This document shows, in pieces, positions 12,401 to 32,613 of a DNA stretch of 64,000 nucleotides. The notes below the pieces were generated by a model. It worked only from the letters and a program-made list of their open reading frames with translations, was not told where the DNA came from and searched no databases. The translations under genes and the position numbers were made by a program. The stretch spans positions 230,723 to 294,722 of the forward strand of contig BDSI01000065.1 of the NCBI GenBank assembly GCA_003117195.1. Reading direction: 5' to 3'. Position 1 is the first letter of the stretch. Every line of letters starts with the position of its first letter. Origin of the DNA: Eudorina sp. 2006-703-Eu-15 (taxonomy: Eukaryota; Chlorophyta; Chlorophyceae; Chlamydomonadales; Volvocaceae).

Positions 12401-15400
12401 TGTCTGTTGACTTGCTTCTGTGTCTGTCAATCTGTTTACTGTCTGTTTGTTTGTCCTTTTGTGTGTCTGCCTGGGGTTGTATAGGGGTCTATAGGGTTCA
12501 CGGTAATACCCCATCCCCCGCCCCGTGCCTGTCCCCTTGGCTCCGAAACCCGCCTTCAAGGCGCATGTCGGTTGTGGTCGAGGCGCCCGACGGCTCCCGG
12601 GCGCTCCACACCAAGGGGGCCGACAGCGTGATCCTCTCCCGGCTGGCGGGCGCGATGGTTTCGGCGCCGCCGCCGCCGGCGGCTCCGGCGGAGGCGGCGG
12701 AGGCGGCCCCGGGAGTATCGCAGCCGAGCCCGGCACCGCGCGACCACGACGAGGGGGAGGAGGGGAAGCGGGCTGTGGCCGCGGCGGAGGAGAGCTTGCA
12801 CTTCTTCGCTTCACAGGTACGGCAGTACGACATCCATTAACGTGGAAATGCATCCGATTTCACATTTCAGGTTTACCAGCAGACCTAAGCGGCACCCGAA
12901 GGAGCGTTTCCAGTCGCCTGCACTATCGCCGTATCCACGCACTGCTGGCCAGGGACGGATCACGCCCATGACTCTTCATGCGACCCTGATTCGAAGCTCC
13001 TTCGGATCACCTGGAAGACACACGCTTCACGTGGTTCCCCCTGATAAACGGTACGGCAGACAGCCGACAGGGGAAGGGAACACGAGTGCGGAGTTCGTGG
13101 CTTCCAGTTGAAGTTCGTTGAACCACCTCTCCGACGAATTGCGTCTTAACCATCTCTCGTTTCCCCGTGTGTACGGCATTTTCCGATCCTCAGGGGTTGC
13201 GCACGCTCGTCCTGGCAGCGCGGCCGCTTCCCGACCGCGGCTGGTACGACAACTGGGACGCGCGGTACCAGGAGGCGGCGGCGGCGGTGCACACCGACCC
13301 GCGGGTCCGTGCCGCCGCGCTCGACGCCCTGGCCGACGAGATGGAGCGCGACCTGCGACTGGTGGGCGTGGCAGCCATCGAAGACCAGCTTCAGGTATAC
13401 GACACCCCACCCTTACGCTACCGTACCTTGCCGAACGTTGCCGTACACTGGTCATAAAGCTGCCTGAGGCGATGTGTTTTCTCGACGGAAGTTCACGCAG
13501 TGCGGGCGTCATTGGAGCCGGGGAGCACTCCCCCCCCCCCCGAACGCCATATATATCCGTACTTATAGAGCCTCGGGGGCCTCGGTACGATTACGGTAGC
13601 TCCGAATCCACACACACCCTGGCGCGCAGGAGGGCGTCCCTGCCGCGGTGGCCACGCTGCTGGCCGCCGGCGTGCGGGTATGGATGATCACGGGGGACAA
13701 GCTGGAGACCGCGGTCAACATCGCCCGGGCCGCCCGCCTGCTGACTCAGCCGTACGACTCTCAGCTGCTGGTGCTGAGGGAGCACCAAGAGGCGGGTGAG
13801 GAGTGCAACCGGGTTGAAGCGGGGGAAGAGCGCAACGGGGAGAGGACTAAATAAAGATTGCGTTCGAGGAAAGCGAGGTCTGCCGGACATAAGGGTGAGG
13901 GCCTGTCAAGGCTAAGGGGTTGCAACGGGGTAAGAGGAATCGGCGGTCTGAAAGTACGGTCGTCCGTACTGCCGTACATATTCTGCCGTGTCTGGCCCTG
14001 ATAGGCCTTAGATCGCTGTGGTGCCCTCCGTACTGATGAAACCCCGACCGACAGCCATCCGACACCAGCTCCGAAACCTGACCCAGAGGGCCGCCGCCAT
14101 CAACGCCGCCACGGTGCGCGGCGGCAAGACGGTTGGCGGCAGTTGGCGGTTGGCGACTAGGGACGGCAAGGCTGCTGGCGACGGCGGCGACGCCGCGGCC
14201 GCCACCACCACCGCCGAAGCTGCCGCACCCGACAAGCCGCAGACGTCATCTCTGCAACGATCCGATACGCGGGATCTGCAGTACGGGCAGCAGCAGCCGC
14301 ACGGGCACCGGCCGCAGGAGCGGTCCCCTTGGGAGCCTCAGCCCCCTCAACAAGAGGCGCCCGCGGGTCCCGCGGACGAGCCTCAGGACACGTCCGTCGA
14401 AGCGGTGGGCAATGGGCCTCGCGAGCGGAGCCGTACAAGAAACGCCAGCAGTGACCCATGGGTCCCCGACGTCAACAGTGACACAGCCGCCGCAGCCGCA
14501 GCCGCGACGCCGCCACTCGGACCCGTCCGGCCCCCTTCATTTCGACACCCAGGCCCCGGCCAGGGCGCCGGAGAGGGCCAGTCAGCGGTCACCGCAGGTG
14601 CTGACGCTGACGCTGACGCTGGTGGCGGCGGCGGTGGCGGCGGCGGTGGCGGCGGCCCGATGTCGACGGCGGCGGAGCTCGTCGTCGACGGTCGTACATT
14701 GGACACCATCCTGGATCGGCGCCCCTTGGCGGTGCGCCTGGCGGCGCTGTGCGCGTCGTGCGCGAGCGTCGTGATCTGTCGTGCATCGCCGGCACAGAAA
14801 GCGGCGCTCGTCAAGCTGATGAGGGCGCACCGGCAGCGGGTGGCGGCGGCGAGGCGGCGCCGACGGTGGCGCTGGCTGACTGGCCCCGTCTCGCGGCTGC
14901 CGGGGCTGGCGCAGCTGCTGCGGCCGTTGACGGCGGCGGTTCGTCGCTGTCGTACAGTAATGTCGTACCCGGGACGAGCTCGTGGGACTCGTGACGGTGA
15001 CGACGACGACGGGCGGCAGGAGGAGTCGGAGGGCTGGACCGAAAGCGGCGGCGGCGGCGGCGGCGAGGTGGCGGCGGACGACCCATGGGTCCGTGAAGGG
15101 GTGCTGCTGGCCATCGGCGACGGCGCCAACGACGTGGCCATGATACAGGTACGGCGCAGGATACTGTACGGCGTACGGCGTTGAGGGCATAGAAGCTCCG
15201 GAACCGCGGTTCACGTTTCTATGCCTTCGTGCTCAAAAGCCCTCAGTACCCAGGCCCCGCCGTGTCGTTGAGTCTTGCCATGGTAGTTGCTTACGCAGGA
15301 AATCAGCCGCTCCCTGCGCGGAATGAACCTGCTGAGTGCTGACTGATGCCGTACTGCTACCTGATGCCGTACATGTGCACGCAGGCGGCGGACGTGGGCG

Positions 15401-18400
15401 TGGGCGTGATGGGCAAGGAGGGCCGCCAGGTGCCGTACGGGGCCGTACGGGAGGGCGGGCCGGGACGGATGCGGGTTTTCGGGCACAGGTTTCGAGGCAC
15501 AAACCCACCACCCCCACCACCCCCACCACCCCCACCAGGCCGTTAACAACAGCGACGTGGCGGTGCCGCTCTTCCGCCACCTGGTGCCGCTGCTGCTGGT
15601 GCACGGGCAGGTACGGCAGGGAGCACGGTGCGGGTGCGGGTGCGGGCAGATCACCGCACCCTCCACGCTTCCCCGTCCACCCTTCCCGACCCACCCCGCG
15701 CCTCCACCCTCCAGCTGTGCTCGGAGAGGCTGTCCCGCCTGATCACCTACTCCTTCTACAAGAACCTGACCTACTGGGGGGTGCTGCTGCTGTTCCAGTT
15801 CTACTGCGGCTTCTCAGGTAGGGCGGCCTGTCGGGCGGCTTCAGGCGACAGCGATGAACTCGCGGCATTGCGACGAGGGCGCGTCGAGGTCCGGGGGTCG
15901 GCGGTCGCGGGGGCAGGGAGTGACGGGGGCCCAGGGCAGGGAGTGACGGGGGCCCAGGGGCAGGGAGTGACGGGGGCCCAGGGGCAGGGAGTGACGGGGG
16001 CCCAGGGGCAGGGGTGGTGCGGGCCAGGCGGGTGGGGCTCTCGCGCTGTAGGGCCCTGGGCGGCGGTAGGGCCCGCCGCGGGGAGGCGGCGTCAGGGCGC
16101 GCTCACCCTGGTAGACCCTAGTAAAGTTTTCCCCCAAAGTGGTTCGGTAGACCCCGCCGCGCCGCTCCTCCCGCGTCGCGCCCCGACATCCGCAGGCCAG
16201 GCTCTCATCGACGACATCAGCGGCTCCTTCTACAACGTCGTGTTCACCGCCGCCCCCATCCTGGTCGTGGCGCTGCAGGCACGTCGCGGCGGCTGGGTGA
16301 CATCGCGACAAGGCAGTACACCCAGCGGGGTACAGTCCCCTGAAATCCACATCGTTTCGGGGTTGCGAATCTGTGGTTTTAAATGTATATCAATTATATG
16401 AATCTTTGGAACTGGTATATCCCTTTGTGGGGGTCGTCGTGTCCGGTCCATGTTGGGATGGTGCAACACCACCGGTTGGGTGGATGGTTAGTTAGGGGGT
16501 TGAGTACAGCAGGTACGACAGGTTGTTACGGCAGGCGGGCTAACAGGCGGTCTGCTTATGGGCGCCAAGACATGCGCCATGCCATGTTACTAGTGCAACC
16601 GTTGCGATCGGGATATCAGGTGGACCATGCCATATGCCGTTGGTCGGGGCGCACCCTAGCGGACCCCAGGCGCAGTGGCGATGAGGGCGTCACTCTTGAG
16701 GTATCCGGCACCCACGTCCTCTGGCGTCTTGTGGACCGTCCTGGCTAGCCTGCTGTTGTCGCTGTTGCCTGCTGCTGCCCGCCGCTACGTGCTCTTACGC
16801 CGCCGCCGCCGCCGCCCGCCGCCAGGAGAGCCACGCTCCGGAACCCGCCACGACGCTGCTGCAGCACCCGGAGCTCTACAACGCGCACCCGCCACTGAGC
16901 CCCGCCAGGTTCTGGTCGGAGGGTGTGGCGCTGCCGCTGGTCCATGTGAGCGGGACATACGTCTTGCGCGCACGGAGATAGAGCCCAGGGGACCACCCCG
17001 GGATGGGGAATCTGCGGGGTGGCGGCGGTGGCGGCGGCGGCGGCGGCGGCGGCGTGTGTCCCGACAACCGATTGTGCACGCGTCGTCGCCGTGCGGGTGT
17101 CGCCGTGCGGAACAGAATCCAGCGCGGGGCGAAGGCCGGGCCGCGCCAGGCACCCGATAGCAATCCGCGGTCAAGAGCACTCTGTTGGGGTCCCCCGGCG
17201 TCGAAGATATGGAACCGCAGGGGGAACCGTCGGAAGATATGGAACACAAAGACACAAGGAGCATTCGGGCGCATCGCTGGGCGCATGGCCCGCTTTGCAA
17301 ACGCCTTATTTTACTACCTGTGTTCGCGCCCCGCCGCGCTGTGCCTGCATGTATGTACGACAGAGCGCCGCCTGCTTCTTCGTACCGATGTACAGCGCCA
17401 CGCCGTACGGCACCGAGCCGGCGCACGGCCTGTGGGTGGTGGGCAAGGCGGCCTACACGGCGGTGGTGGTGGCGGTCACGGCGGAACTGCTGCTGACGAC
17501 GCGCGCGTGGGCGAGGCTGCTGGGCGTGGTGTGCGTGTTGAGCGTGGCGGTGACCTTCCCGTTCCTGCTGCTGGTATGGACCGGAGGCCGTGTCGTCAGA
17601 ACGCCGACGTGCCGATCTTCCTATGGACTGAGCACTGGGGCCCAGTGCTGCGTCGGGAGGGCTTTTAGTTCTCCGTCCCTCACGCCCGTTCTCGGCATGT
17701 TCGTCTCGTCAGTGGTACCGTACTCTTTACTGCGGGCCAGGCTCTTGGTCGCAAACCGTCCCATTTGGGGGCCGAGACAGGCAGGTAGACAGGCAGGCAG
17801 ACAGACAGGCAGACAGACAGACAGACAGACAGACAGACTGACACCTTTGCGAGGTACGGTACCGTCGCCGCCGCCTCGGCCGCGCAAACGACCTCCACTG
17901 ACCCGCAGGTCTGGCGGGTGGAACTGGCGGCGGGCTACGTGGACGAGGCGACCGTCGGAGCCGCCGACCTGCTGTACAAATCGCCGTACTTTTGGCTGAG
18001 CCTGGTCGCGGTGGTGTCGCTGACCGCCGGCACGAGGTGGGCGGAGTGATGGCGGCGGGGGAGGTGGCCTCTTACCTTAGACAAGGAAAAGGAAAACGGG
18101 CCGGGGGTTATGTTTATTTGTTGTCTGTCCGTAGCGCGCTAGCTTTGATGCGCCTCGTAGCCGGAGTGTGCAACGGCGCGAAGGCGTGGCCGGTCTGTGC
18201 AGCGGGTCCTATGTGATTGTTTCTTCGGGATGGGTGGCATCGGTGGCTTGCTGTACCGCCGGCAGGGAACGAAGGGCGGAGCCCCGGCCAGCGGCCCGTG
18301 CTCCATTGAGTTGTTGCTTGTTGGGCCCTGCGCGCATGGTCCCTTCCGGACAGGTACATGGAACGAGCCGTACGCTGGATCTACTTCCCGGACCCCTTCA

Positions 18401-18528
18401 TGCAGCTGGGCATGGAGCACCTGCGCCGGTGCCGGGGCCGGAGCCTCAGTGCTCGAGGCGGCACCCGCGGGGGTGCTCGCTGGCCGGAGGAGGTGGAGGA
18501 GCCACCGGCGCCTCCGAGGGGGCCGTGA
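2681..18528 (+). CDS. P4-type ATPase (phospholipid flippase)
   Basis: Aminophospholipid-translocating P-type ATPase, moving lipids to the cytosolic leaflet. Phase-consistent exons: 4291-4369, 6587-6639, 6869-7258, 7604-7890, 8215-8290, 8504-8560, 9011-9837, 10963-11050, 11340-11813, 12065-12363, 12561-12816, 13194-13394, 13630-13795, 14055-15148, 15385-15429, 15539-15610, 15715-15817, 16196-16278 (or to 16296), 16826-16945, 17364-17573, 17909-18036, 18354-18528 (TGA). The first conserved exon ends at 3820 (TSKYTLLTFAPVFLFEVFSR); its 5' boundary is uncertain, and 2681-2809 is only a candidate first exon (ATG at 2681). Hallmarks seen: TNLDGETNLK, SDKTGTLT (phosphorylated Asp), SPDEVALLEAA, HTKGAD, MITGDKLETAVNIA, AIGDGANDVAMIQ, and the M5-M10 helices. 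About 1,760 residues follow the first conserved exon, well above the usual 1,100-1,300, because of Gln, His, Gly and Pro-rich insertions. One acceptor is AAG (12558-12560). Lipid specificity cannot be read from the sequence. Confidence 0.93.
4458..6079. mobile_element. 1.6-kb TIR DNA transposon, non-autonomous (copy A)
   Basis: Begins TGTCAGGCACC and ends GGGGCCTGACA, an inverted match of 8 perfect and about 10 of 11 bases. It sits inside the flippase intron 4370-6586. No transposase-like reading frame is visible in the 1.6 kb, so it would need enzyme supplied in trans. Its first 440 bp and last 24 bp recur in the adjacent copy B. The 4-bp TGCT at 4454-4457 also occurs right after copy B (6544-6547), consistent with a target-site duplication around the pair. 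Superfamily not assigned. Confidence 0.75.
6082..6543. mobile_element. 462-bp internal-deletion derivative (copy B)
   Basis: Same termini as copy A. Positions 6082-6521 match 4458-4897 without a difference I can see, then the sequence jumps to the last 24 bp of the element (6520-6543). This is the MITE pattern: a deletion derivative keeping both ends. Only GC (6080-6081) separates it from copy A. Its right end lies 43 bp upstream of the splice acceptor at 6586. Confidence 0.75.
7547..7599 (+). repeat. 8-bp tandem repeat forming a pyrimidine tract
   Basis: CCCTGCCG repeated about six times directly before the CAG acceptor at 7601-7603, so the array serves as, or has replaced, the polypyrimidine tract of this flippase intron. 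Confidence 0.8.
8917..8961 (+). repeat. 45-bp dispersed intronic repeat, copy 1
   Basis: Starts TATTATTAAGGATGTTACAG and ends CGGTGACA. Near-identical to 46216-46260 in the lipase-like gene. Ends 49 bp before the acceptor at 9010. A shorter related piece (GTTACAGCGGACCCCG) lies near 8767. Confidence 0.75.
15911..16012 (+). repeat. 24-bp minisatellite in flippase intron
   Basis: About four copies of a unit containing CAGGGAGTGACGGGGGCC within the intron 15818-16195. Confidence 0.85.
17774..17840 (+). repeat. (CAGA/CAGG)n microsatellite
   Basis: Tetranucleotide run GGCA/GACA in the flippase intron 17574-17908. Confidence 0.9.
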
Positions 18529-18975
18529 AAGCCGCGGCGGCGGTGGTCGGCGACAGCACGGCAGTGGGCCACGAGCCGGCGCCTTGAGGTCGAGTGGTGT
18601 ACGGGGATTGCTGCGGGACGGCCGGGACCCACCACTGGCGCATCAGCACCGGGGGAGGTAGGGACACGGATCAGGGGTTTACACCGTGTCGTGCACACGC
18701 ACGCTTGTGTTTCGCGGGCGGTTGACCGCAAGGGTGGGTACGGACGTACGGTACGAGCTGGTGTGCTGGTGAAGGGATTCCGCATGTGGATAACAACTCG
18801 GGTCATGGAACGACGGCGCCAGGCGGGGAGCCCGGTTGAATGGCGGGAGCAGGCTTGATGGCGGACTGGTGGTCTGCTGAGTTGGTAGCTTGGTAGTGGG
18901 CCGCAGTGGGTCATGGTACGGGTTGCATGCGCTGAGGCGGCGAGGGTACGGGAGCTGCGTCAAGGACTGTGCAAG

Positions 18976-18980
18976 TGTAA
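18976..18980 (+). terminator. candidate TGTAA poly(A) signal of the flippase gene
   Basis: First clear TGTAA downstream of the flippase stop codon, about 450 nt past it. TGTAA is the usual volvocine poly(A) signal. No transcript evidence. Confidence 0.4.
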
Positions 18981-20943
18981 TGGTCACACTGTGCGGATCG
19001 TCTCATTTGACTCAGGGACCCGGTGCGAGGGGAGGCCCGCCAGTTCTGGCCAGTCGATCCACTGCCGCGGTTTGCCCACATATGGGGATGCTACTTGACA
19101 TGGTATGTTGACCCTCACGCACACATGGGACTTACACCTAGTCGGTTGCCAAGCAAACAACACCCTGCCCCAATGGTGTAGGGAACAGCCGCGTGTTCTT
19201 CTGTCGGAGCAGTGGAGATGGTTGCAGCGTCATTCGGTTGCGCCAACCGTGTGCATCAACTGACTCACGAACGCTACGCGGCCAGTATGGTTTCCAACAC
19301 AAACACGGGGTGCTTTAGGTGAAGTAGCTTTTTGGTGAATTTTTTGTGGAGTTGGATTGAGAACATAGGTTCTAGCAGGAGGACTGGAGCATCCCCAAAT
19401 GCACCTGAACGCACCCGCACCAAACGGGAAAAGGTTTGGGAACAGTATCCACTCAGCAGACAACGTCTTGCGGTCCAAGGCGTGAGATGCCACATGGGCA
19501 TTTGCGGAAGCGGATACGGTAACGGCCAGGGCCGAGCACCTCGGCACCAAGGTGCCTACGGTGCAGGTGTGCAAGCTGGCAGCTGAGATGTCAGCAACGG
19601 AGCTGGCAGGAACGGATACAGGCACTAAGAGGCCCAACAAACTGCTGGCAAGGTGGTTCTTGCAAGGAGCAACGGTCCATGAGCCGCTGTGTCGGATGCA
19701 AAGCCTGCGATGGCGGTGGGATTGAGAAAGGGAAGCACCGCTGTGGGAGCGCGGGTGATGCAAGGTCGGCTGCACAACGAAGCTGCTGCAGAAGGGGATT
19801 GTTGGCAATGCTCAAGGCCAGGAGTCTTGCAGTGGGCGGCATGACACGGCATAGAGAACAGCAATGGGGAAGGGGGGGGTGGCTGCAGGAGACGTGCCGC
19901 AATGAATCCGTACGCATGCGTGGTGCCAGCGTTTGTGTTGGGGCAGGTGGGTTGCCATCGGATGCGTGTAGATGTTCGAGCTGGCATGGCTGCCAATGCT
20001 GACACGGCTGGCAGCGGTCCTGGCTGGGGCACAGCGGCCAACTCTTTGGCTGTCGCCGGTGCGCTGGCCGTGTGAGAGGTCAGGACTGATGTCACCTGCC
20101 CGCAACGACCCTTCTGCGCGCGACGTTGCGACAAGATCCCACCAGCTGTGAAGCAATTTCCGAGAGGCGGCATGGGCGGTGCGGGCCGCACCAGCGTTTG
20201 CCCCGCACAGTGCAGGAGTTAACGTCCGCGACTATACCGTTGTCAGGACATCGGTCCAGCAGATGATCGAGCTCAGTCCGATATGTCACCGCAGCACGGG
20301 GCGTTTTGAGTTCGTATGAAACGGCCGGTAAGGCAGAACCAGGGTCTTCCCTTTTGGGGACCAGTTCTGAAGAGGTCTGACCATGCGTCACCGTTCTTGT
20401 TTGGATACGTTTATTCTATGACGACGGCGCACAGCAGGAACGGCGCAGCTTTCGTGCAATTACCGAAATGGATACAAACAACGACTCATCCTCGCGTGAG
20501 AAGAAATTTTTAGGAACCATCAAAACCTCAAGAAATTTAAGCTCCTCGGTGCAGCTAGCGTGGCCTAGGGCTGCATGTTGTACGAGAGCATTGATGCGCA
20601 AGTTAACCGGTGGTGCTTCATGTGCGCACTTATGCATAAATGATGCTGCTTAACAATCGAATTCCGCCGCGGCTGCGAAGTAATGAAGGACTACATAACC
20701 TGTTGCCGGGACCCAGGGTGGCCATCATTGACGCCCTTGACGTTGCCGTCCCGCATATCTTCCGCGGTCAATTTCGAATGTATGCAATGAAGCTTTCCTG
20801 GTGCGCACGCGTGTGTGTCTGAGGCAAGCGACAGCAGTTGAACGGTTGTACGACGAGAAGCAGCTGAGAATTCGTCACTTTGATCGTGGGACGCAGCTGC
20901 TTAACCACCAAGTTTTCTAAGCATGTGCAAATAGTAGTTCAGG
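18981..20943. other. no supported gene
   Basis: Several 100-190-codon open stretches exist on both strands (for example 19230-19808 and 19625-20191, minus), but they overlap each other, show no recognisable domain and are not bounded by convincing splice sites. On the plus strand near 19680 there is a short Cys-rich stretch (CVGCKACDGGG...HRCG) that could be a decayed zinc-binding segment of a mobile element; I cannot assign it. The last few hundred bases presumably hold the promoter of the following gene. Confidence 0.4.
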
Positions 20944-21621
20944 ATGGCCCATTTGCTCCATCGTTTTGGGCGAAACGCTCTCCTGCCGCGGAAACAAGGC
21001 GACAAATTATTGCCGCCCATGATTAGTTATGAAAATGCGATGAAGCTTCGCGAGCAGTTTTATGCAATCGGTCTTTCGTGGCCTCACGAGGATGTCGTGC
21101 CTGGAAAGCCTCAGTTGCCACCCGGAAGCGAAAAATACCTATCACGTCAGCAAGAGAAAGATAAGAAGCGAGCAGCAAGGTATTGGACCTCGAGTTTGCA
21201 TACGGGCTGTCAATACTCACCTGGAGCTGATGGTGCGCTTGTCGTTTTGCATACGCCTACAATGGAACGCGCAGAGAAAAGGAGATAGCAGATGCCATGG
21301 CGGCTATGCCCAAGCGCATCGCGGAGTACAGGGTAGGCAGTAGCCGATGTGCAGTACTTGCCATGCCTTCGCCGCGCCGGCATTTCCTTGTGTCCTAACA
21401 CCCAGCATGGCGCGAGGAACGTGAGACCTCCCGTGGGTTTGTAGCTCATGCATGCTGCCCGCCGAGCGCAGCCTTCACCGTGCCATCTCGCCGCCTCGAC
21501 CGTCCACCCTGGTCCTCTCATGCAGGCATCGCGGAAACTAGACTGGACCGAAGTCTCGGCGCTGGACAAGCTGCTGCTCACTCCCGGGCAGATCAAGGAG
21601 AAGTACATTCGCCGACGGTAA
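20944..21621 (+). CDS. putative mitoribosomal protein mL59/mL64-like
   Basis: Three exons, 20944-21179, 21275-21332 and 21526-21621 (TAA), give 129 residues. Introns are GT-AG and phases match (2, then 0). The start is the ATG at 20944, followed by a basic N-terminus (MAHLLHRFGRN) suited to mitochondrial import. The order of motifs is LLPPMISYENAMKLREQFY, GLSWP, a charged linker, REKEIADAMAAMPKRIAEYR, then a basic C-terminus. From memory of plant mL59/mL64 proteins, the pattern P-x-I-S, G-L-x-W, then an I-x-x-A-M-x-x-M-x-x-x-x-x-E-Y-R helix is characteristic. This assignment is recalled similarity, not a search. If right, the protein sits in the large subunit of the mitochondrial ribosome. 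The gene model is stronger than the name. Confidence 0.7.
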
Positions 21622-23874
21622 GCGTCGTCGGGGGTTAAGGATCGATCCCGCCACACGGCCACGCGGGTGGTCATCAGCTGGAGCTCCTGGGGAGCCGGGG
21701 GAAACAGCCCAGACATACCCAGCCCGGCGACAAATACTGCCTGGGGATCTGCATGGAAGGAGTCACTCAGGCGGCCAGGGCGATACTCGTGCAGTGAACT
21801 TACCCACCGGCAGCCAGGGCGCTTTCCCAAGCCCCCATAACCTACCGTGCATGGCTGAGCTCCAGAGCTCCAGAGCTCAGCACGAGGGGCTTGTTGGCTT
21901 GTTGCGTCCCATTGCTCGTGCAGTGAACATACCCGCCACAGTGAGTCACTGGCGGGCCCAACACCCTGTGCGCTGTAGCTCTGTCAATGGCATGCACAGC
22001 CGCACACGCGCCCACACGTTGACCACGGCTCACCGCGGCTCTGCCCACAGACTGATGCGCCAAACCCAATGATGAGGATGAGGACGACGGCCAGTGGAGA
22101 GCGCGGGAGCATTTGCATCCGGGATGGCAGAAAATCCGGGGAGGGCAAGAGCTGTGTCAGCCACGCCAGACGCCACGTCGCCGGTCTTGGTTCTGCTGGC
22201 CTGACTTGGGGGTCTCATCCCCGCGCTGGCGTTGCCCGGGGGGTCGCTGGCGTTACCCGGGGGGTTGCTGGCGTTGCCCGGGGGGTTGCTGGCGTCCCGC
22301 TGAGGCCGCGCTAGCAAGGGGGCATCAGGCACATGGGCTGGCGGGTGTCCGCAGCACGCGCCGGAGCGTTGGCGCTTAGTGGCGGCCTCCACAAATCTCC
22401 GGGTTACAATGTTGACAATCTTGACGCTGTGTCTCAGCGAGGACTGCCATGATGGGAGTGGTGTGTGTGCGTGTGTGCATTGGAGAGGGGCGTTGGTGTG
22501 GGGATCAATATTGAAGGGGGGGTCCGCTGGCAAAATGGGCCGACACGGTTACTGGCGCCGGTGCAGCTGGTGCTGTGTAGCTGTGCGGTACAGGAGAAGT
22601 GGGGAGAAAGCGTGCACCGGATGTCCGAGGCGGGAGGGTCACCCCACGATCTGCTGCACCAGCTACAGTCGCTCATCAGCAGGGAACCATACGAGCGCGC
22701 AGGTTCCCTCCCTCCCGATGGGAGACCGGGTGCGAGCAGTTGCGATAGGCTGGGCGCGTCGAAGTCCACACGGCCTCATCTTGTCCGCAATGCTTATCAT
22801 GCGGTCTGGCACTCTTCTCGTCTTTCGAGTGTTCTCCGGCGGTTGAGCGGAGTGTGCGACCCTCTTTTGAGGGGTGGCAGAGTCCCAGGGGTTCGCCAGA
22901 ACCACTTTGGCCGACATCGGCCATAGGATCATGCCTGTTACGCGTCCAGAGGCGGCCGCGTGCGGTGGCTGTGACCTGTGAGGTGCGCCGCCGCGCAGTT
23001 ACGGCGGTGGGGCAGGAGTGTCCCCCGAGCTGTTGCGATGCGGTGTGATTTGGCGGAGGTGGGGCTGCGCACCTAGCGCGGTTCGTGTTGCAACCAGAAT
23101 ACCGTACACGACGGTGGGTATGTGCGTCATGCGCTGCGGTGCTTTGCCTTGGGGCGAGGGGAAGGGGGCACGGGAGCCGTTGGGAGTGCGAGCGGGGTCG
23201 GAGGTAGGGATCGCAGGACCGCACCCGAGGAACGAAGGACGGGGGGCGATCCACAGGCGACGGTCTTGTGACGAGAGCCGCATATGTGTGTGTAATATGG
23301 CCTCCACGGCGCCAAGAATTTCACCCACCCGCACACGCAGTGGTGGGGACGAATCGGCACAACCCCACAGCGACGAGCGACGATGCCATTCGATTCATGG
23401 GCGGACCTAGCGCCGAATTCCGAGTGCCACGGGCGTGCCTTGCAATTCAGTCGCCTCGGCCTCATGCGTCAGCACGCTTCTCGGACAACTGCGCAACGAA
23501 GATACTTCCTCCTTGCATCGCCAAGTTCGTGCACCTCAAGTCATGTACAGGTCGTGTGTGGTGTCGTGGTGTGTCAATCGAGTCCAGCGACCTGCTCAGA
23601 TGCGATTTTCAGTCATGCCAACAAACGCCCCTGCAACGTCCACACCCACATTCGTCCCTGCTTCCTAAGTCAGTCAAGCGTTGGCGACAGCTGGTCGCAA
23701 TTCACATCACTCAGCCCGCAGAACACCATAACGTACCACCCAGTTGTTCACCCACAAGCATCACAAGCCCTTAGGCCCGGCCCCTGGCTGCCCCGAGCTG
23801 GCTGCCCCGAGCCGTTGGCCAGTTCAACACGCCCTCCCTCCTAGAAGAGTCTGGCGCCCACCGTACCCGCGGGT
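21622..23874. other. no supported gene; one minisatellite
   Basis: Contains a 21-bp minisatellite (22225-22295) and several open stretches without a domain, such as 22465-22926 on the plus strand. The left part is probably the 3' UTR of the mL59/mL64-like gene. Nothing conserved was recognised. Confidence 0.4.
22225..22295 (+). repeat. 21-bp minisatellite
   Basis: Unit GCTGGCGTTGCCCGGGGGG plus two bases, a little over three copies with single-base variants. Confidence 0.85.
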
Positions 23875-23879
23875 TTACA
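23875..23879 (-). terminator. candidate TGTAA poly(A) signal of MCM4
   Basis: TTACA on the plus strand, i.e. TGTAA on the MCM4 strand, 115 nt past the stop codon: a typical volvocine distance. Confidence 0.55.
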
Positions 23880-23993
23880 GCTACTCCGCAGGAGGGTCCT
23901 GCTCCTGCAATAAACCACCTTCCGCATCAGAACCCAGCAGGTTGCACGCGCGCCGCGTACACCGTCATTCCGACAGCATTCAACGTGCGACTC

Positions 23994-32613
<8,620 letters not shown>

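Noticed and set aside
19230..20191. Overlapping 188-192-codon frames on the minus strand
   Set aside because: Composition is Ala/Pro/Ser/Thr-biased, they overlap each other in different frames, and no domain or splice support was seen.
22465..22926. 153-codon plus-strand frame with an exon-like stretch (EKWGESVHRMSEAGGSPHD)
   Set aside because: No homology recognised, no flanking exons, and a minus-strand frame of similar length overlaps it.
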